Assembly (NCBI GenBank): GCA_019635775.1
Contig: JAHBYU010000005.1
Coordinates: forward strand, 185,205-249,204
Source of the DNA: Rhizobiaceae bacterium
GTDB lineage: Bacteria > Pseudomonadota > Alphaproteobacteria > Rhizobiales > Rhizobiaceae
DNA length: 64,000 nt
Direction of reading: 5' to 3'
The notes below the pieces were generated by a model that had not been told where the DNA came from, made no database searches, and saw nothing but the letters and a program-made list of their open reading frames with translations. The position numbers and the translations under genes are program-made. This document shows positions 61,719 to 64,000 of the stretch, in pieces; the stretch's first letter is position 1; each line of letters opens with the position of its first letter.

Positions 61719-63167
61719 ATGAACCTTCTCAACCAGATACTTTCAGCTGCAAGCATCCCTTCAGCAGGCGATGCGTGCGACATTCCGCCCGACCTGCACG
61801 GCGAGCCGGCACACGTGGACGATCGCTTCAGCCTGCTTGCTGCCGAACTCAGGGGCCGCATCGTCCGTCCCCGTGATGCAGACTATGAAGCATTGCGTGC
61901 GCTTGTGCCGGCCAACTACGATCCCCGGCCGTCGGCCGTCATTCGGGTGGCCAATGCCGAAGACGTTGCCGCAGTACTACGCTTTGCCGGCAGCCAAGGC
62001 CTAGAGGTGGCCGTGCGCAGCGGTGGTCATAGTGGCCACGGCGACACTGACGGAGGCATCGTTATCGATCTGCGAGACTTGGACGAACTCCAGATTGACA
62101 CGAGCGAACGAACGGCCTGGGCGGGCACCGGCCTCACCGCGGGCCATGTCACGCGTGCGGTCGAGCGGCATGGCCTCATCGTCGGCTTCGGCGACACCGC
62201 GTCTGTTGGGATCGGCGGAATCACGGTGGGGGGCGGCATCGGCTACCTCGTGCGCAAGCACGGCCTGACCATCGACTCTGTCCTCGCCGCAGAGGTGGTG
62301 ACCGCACGCGGCGAAATTCTGCTCGTCGACGAAGATCATAATGCGGACTTGTTCTGGGCATTGCGGGGCGGTGGTGGAAACTTTGGTATCGTCACGCGCT
62401 GGAAATACCTGCTCCATCCGCTGCCAGCATTCACCGGCGGTCCGCTCGTGCTGCCCGCAACGCCCGAGGTGATAAGCGGGTTCGTGGCACTCGCGGATGA
62501 AGCAGCCGAAGAGCTGTCGGTTATCGCCTCAGTGATGCCAGCGCCGGAGGCCCCGTTCCTGCCGGCCAACATTCACGGAAAGACCGTCCTGTTCTGCATG
62601 ATGGCGTTCGCCGGCGACCCGGCCGCAGCGCAACGGGCGCTTGCACCGTTCCGCGCACTTGCACATCCACTGGCCGACTTGGTTGCCCCGGGACAGTACA
62701 GCGACCTGTACATGCCAGAGGCAGAGGGCCCAAAGCCTTCATTTTCCGTCCGCTCGCGTCTGATGGATCGACTGGGACCTGATGAAGCCTCGACGATCGT
62801 AGATCGGGTGGAAGGAGGCAGCGCGTCGATCAACATCTGCGAAATCCGCGTCCTCGGAGGTGCAATGGGGCGGGTCCCGACCCATGCGACAGCATTCGCT
62901 CACCGTGGCAGCCGGGTCATGGTTTCCTTCATCGCGATCTATTTCGATCCGGTCCAGCAAGAGAATCACGACCGGTGGGCGGAGGACGGCCTCGCCGGGC
63001 TGGCGTGTAAGGAGGACCGGGTCTATGTCAACTTCCTGCTGACTGATCCTGTCGAGCGCATTCACTCGGCATACCCGGGATCTACCTGGAACCGACTGAG
63101 GTTTCTCAAGCGCCGATACGATCCTGCCAATCTCTTGTGTCGCAACCGCAACGTGCCCCCGTTATGA
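61719..63167 (+). CDS. FAD-linked oxidoreductase with berberine-bridge-type C-terminus
   Basis: This 482-residue VAO-fold enzyme has the flavin histidine motif RSGGHSGHG (His104, likely 8-alpha attachment). The second attachment cysteine of bicovalent family members is replaced: GFGDTASVGIGG has Asp159 where GTC/GxC is usual. GGGIGYLVRKHGLTID and ALRGGGGNFGIVT complete the FAD domain, and the BBE segment YDPANLLCRNRN closes the protein. Relatives oxidise sugars, alkaloids or aromatic alcohols with O2. There is no signal peptide. GAGGACC precedes the ATG. Confidence 0.88.
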   Translation: MNLLNQILSAASIPSAGDACDIPPDLHGEPAHVDDRFSLLAAELRGRIVRPRDADYEALRALVPANYDPRPSAVIRVANAEDVAAVLRFAGSQGLEVAVRSGGHSGHGDTDGGIVIDLRDLDELQIDTSERTAWAGTGLTAGHVTRAVERHGLIVGFGDTASVGIGGITVGGGIGYLVRKHGLTIDSVLAAEVVTARGEILLVDEDHNADLFWALRGGGGNFGIVTRWKYLLHPLPAFTGGPLVLPATPEVISGFVALADEAAEELSVIASVMPAPEAPFLPANIHGKTVLFCMMAFAGDPAAAQRALAPFRALAHPLADLVAPGQYSDLYMPEAEGPKPSFSVRSRLMDRLGPDEASTIVDRVEGGSASINICEIRVLGGAMGRVPTHATAFAHRGSRVMVSFIAIYFDPVQQENHDRWAEDGLAGLACKEDRVYVNFLLTDPVERIHSAYPGSTWNRLRFLKRRYDPANLLCRNRNVPPL

Positions 63168-63194
63168 ACGGAACTCATTGCCGCCGGGACCCGC

Positions 63195-63211
63195 AGACAT
63201 AGTGAATGTCT
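63195..63211. repeat. Short inverted repeat after the FAD oxidoreductase
   Basis: AGACAT, five bases, ATGTCT lies 28 bases after the stop, in the 226-base gap before the convergent MBL-fold gene. It may be a weak 3' hairpin. Nothing else is evident in this gap. Confidence 0.3.
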
Positions 63212-63393
63212 AAGGGCTTCGTCACCGCTGCCCACAACGCCAATTCATTGGAAAACGGGGCCGTGTCCAGGCAGCCGGGTTCTGGCGGGGAAACTGGGAA
63301 AGCCGACGTTCTGCACGCTATCCGCGCGCCGCCAAGCGCCTGACGTGGACCTGACCCATTGACCCGCAGCGCGGCGCCAGACTGATATGGGGC

Positions 63394-64000
63394 CTAGCCC
63401 TCAAGCGCACGTCGCAGGCGCCGGATGATCGCCGCACGGCTCCGTTCGTCAGCGGCGCTATTGACCTGATCTGTGACTTCGATGAGCAGCTTCGAAAGGT
63501 CGTTGTGCCAGTCGAGCCGCGCGATCTTTTCCGGCTTCAGTCGGCGCAGCTTGTTGACATCGACCTGCCGGGCGCTCGACGGGCCGAGCTCATAAGCGTC
63601 GTCAATCAGAGGCAGCACGATGCGGTCGGACCCAAACTTGGATGAAAGCCGATCGCGCAAGCCGGTAAGACCCGCTTCTTCACCGTGTGTGAGGAAGATC
63701 GCATTGCGCACGGGAGAGCGGCTTGCCACCCAGGAAACAAGCTCGGTCGCGTCGGCATGGCCAGAATAGAGGTCGAACTGGCTGATGCGAGCCTTGACGT
63801 CGACTTCCTCGCCCTGGATGCGGACGCGCGAGGCGCCGTCGACGAGGATCCGACCGAGCGTTCCTTGCGCCTGGTATCCGGCCATCATGATGGTCGCGTT
63901 ATGGCGCCAGAGATTTGCCTTGAGATGATGGCGGATACGCCCCGCGTCGCACATGCCGCTGGCCGCTATGACGATGAAAAAGCCAGATAATCTATTGATG
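63394..64000 (-). CDS. MBL-fold (beta-CASP/RMMBL) RNA-type metallo-hydrolase, C-terminal part
   Basis: The frame runs off the right edge, so only the last about 202 residues are seen. An ATG at 63954 is internal. FIVIAASGMCDAGRIRHHLK spans the junction of the beta-CASP and MBL domains, and FDLYSGHADATELVSW is the RMMBL motif with its conserved His. FLTHGEEAGLTGLRDRL closes the catalytic region. Members cleave RNA, or DNA-like substrates, with zinc. The last about 60 residues are a charged tail. The missing N-terminal half would hold the HxHxDH zinc site. Confidence 0.87.
   Translation of the reverse strand, partial: INRLSGFFIVIAASGMCDAGRIRHHLKANLWRHNATIMMAGYQAQGTLGRILVDGASRVRIQGEEVDVKARISQFDLYSGHADATELVSWVASRSPVRNAIFLTHGEEAGLTGLRDRLSSKFGSDRIVLPLIDDAYELGPSSARQVDVNKLRRLKPEKIARLDWHNDLSKLLIEVTDQVNSAADERSRAAIIRRLRRALEG

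Noticed and set aside
1-64000. CRISPR arrays, insertion sequences, phage genes
   Set aside because: No regularly spaced repeats, transposase, integrase or phage structural motifs were found on either strand.

Overview
The window looks like chromosomal DNA of an alphaproteobacterium of the order Hyphomicrobiales (Rhizobiales), most like Phyllobacteriaceae such as Mesorhizobium relatives. This is an inference from the high-GC coding style, the FdsGBACD-type formate dehydrogenase, the BMP-type and polyamine-type ABC uptake operons, the rpmH-rnpA-yidC block and overall protein resemblance. No phylogenetic marker was computed.

Layout. 1-4.6 kb: end of an aldose-epimerase-like gene, a DrrAB-type ABC exporter (minus), and an SGNH-containing membrane acyltransferase followed by UDP-glucose dehydrogenase, which suggests surface polysaccharide work. 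6-9.6 kb: two universal stress proteins, a small conserved protein, a sugar isomerase/epimerase and an FMN reductase. 9.6-16.8 kb: a complete molybdenum NAD-dependent formate dehydrogenase operon (fdsG-fdsB-fdsA-fdhD-fdsD) under a LysR regulator, with a perfect ATAG-N7-CTAT operator candidate ahead of fdsG. 16.9-19.2 kb: an exported protein with one dead and one intact caspase-like domain. 19.3-22.7 kb: PhoU-like/Pit phosphate pair, Mrp/ApbC and a CoxG-like protein. 22.9-29 kb: a xylonate/arabonate-type dehydratase, then (minus) a lipid-exporter-like ABC protein, M19 dipeptidase, DUF2188 protein and erythronate-dehydrogenase-like protein.

29-36.5 kb: a glycosyltransferase and a five-gene BMP-type nucleoside/nucleobase uptake operon ending in a cytosine-deaminase-family enzyme. 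36.5-46.8 kb: a periplasmic protein, a drug/metabolite transporter, two related choline-kinase-like phosphotransferases around a methyltransferase and a dimethylglycine-dehydrogenase-type enzyme, and four regulatory/redox genes (DeoR, thioredoxin-reductase-like protein, Rrf2, LysR). 46.9-52.4 kb: a polyamine-type ABC operon with an aminoaldehyde dehydrogenase, closed by a strong bidirectional terminator. 52.5-54.9 kb: yidC, rnpA and rpmH (minus). 55.1-58.8 kb: a VTT-domain membrane protein, a flavoprotein disulfide reductase homologue lacking its redox cysteines, and an orphan histidine kinase.

From 59.0 kb a tRNA-Arg(ACG) is followed by about 0.7 kb without an intact gene (a decayed reading frame is possible), then a compact accessory unit: a small split-barrel protein, a split-barrel/GAF/winged-helix protein with a GTGA overlap, and an FAD oxidoreductase preceded by three TTAGCG repeats spaced 11 and 22 bp. 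This unit is the best candidate for an undescribed regulatory/redox system. The caspase/pseudocaspase protein is the second. The window ends inside an MBL-fold RNA-type hydrolase (minus).
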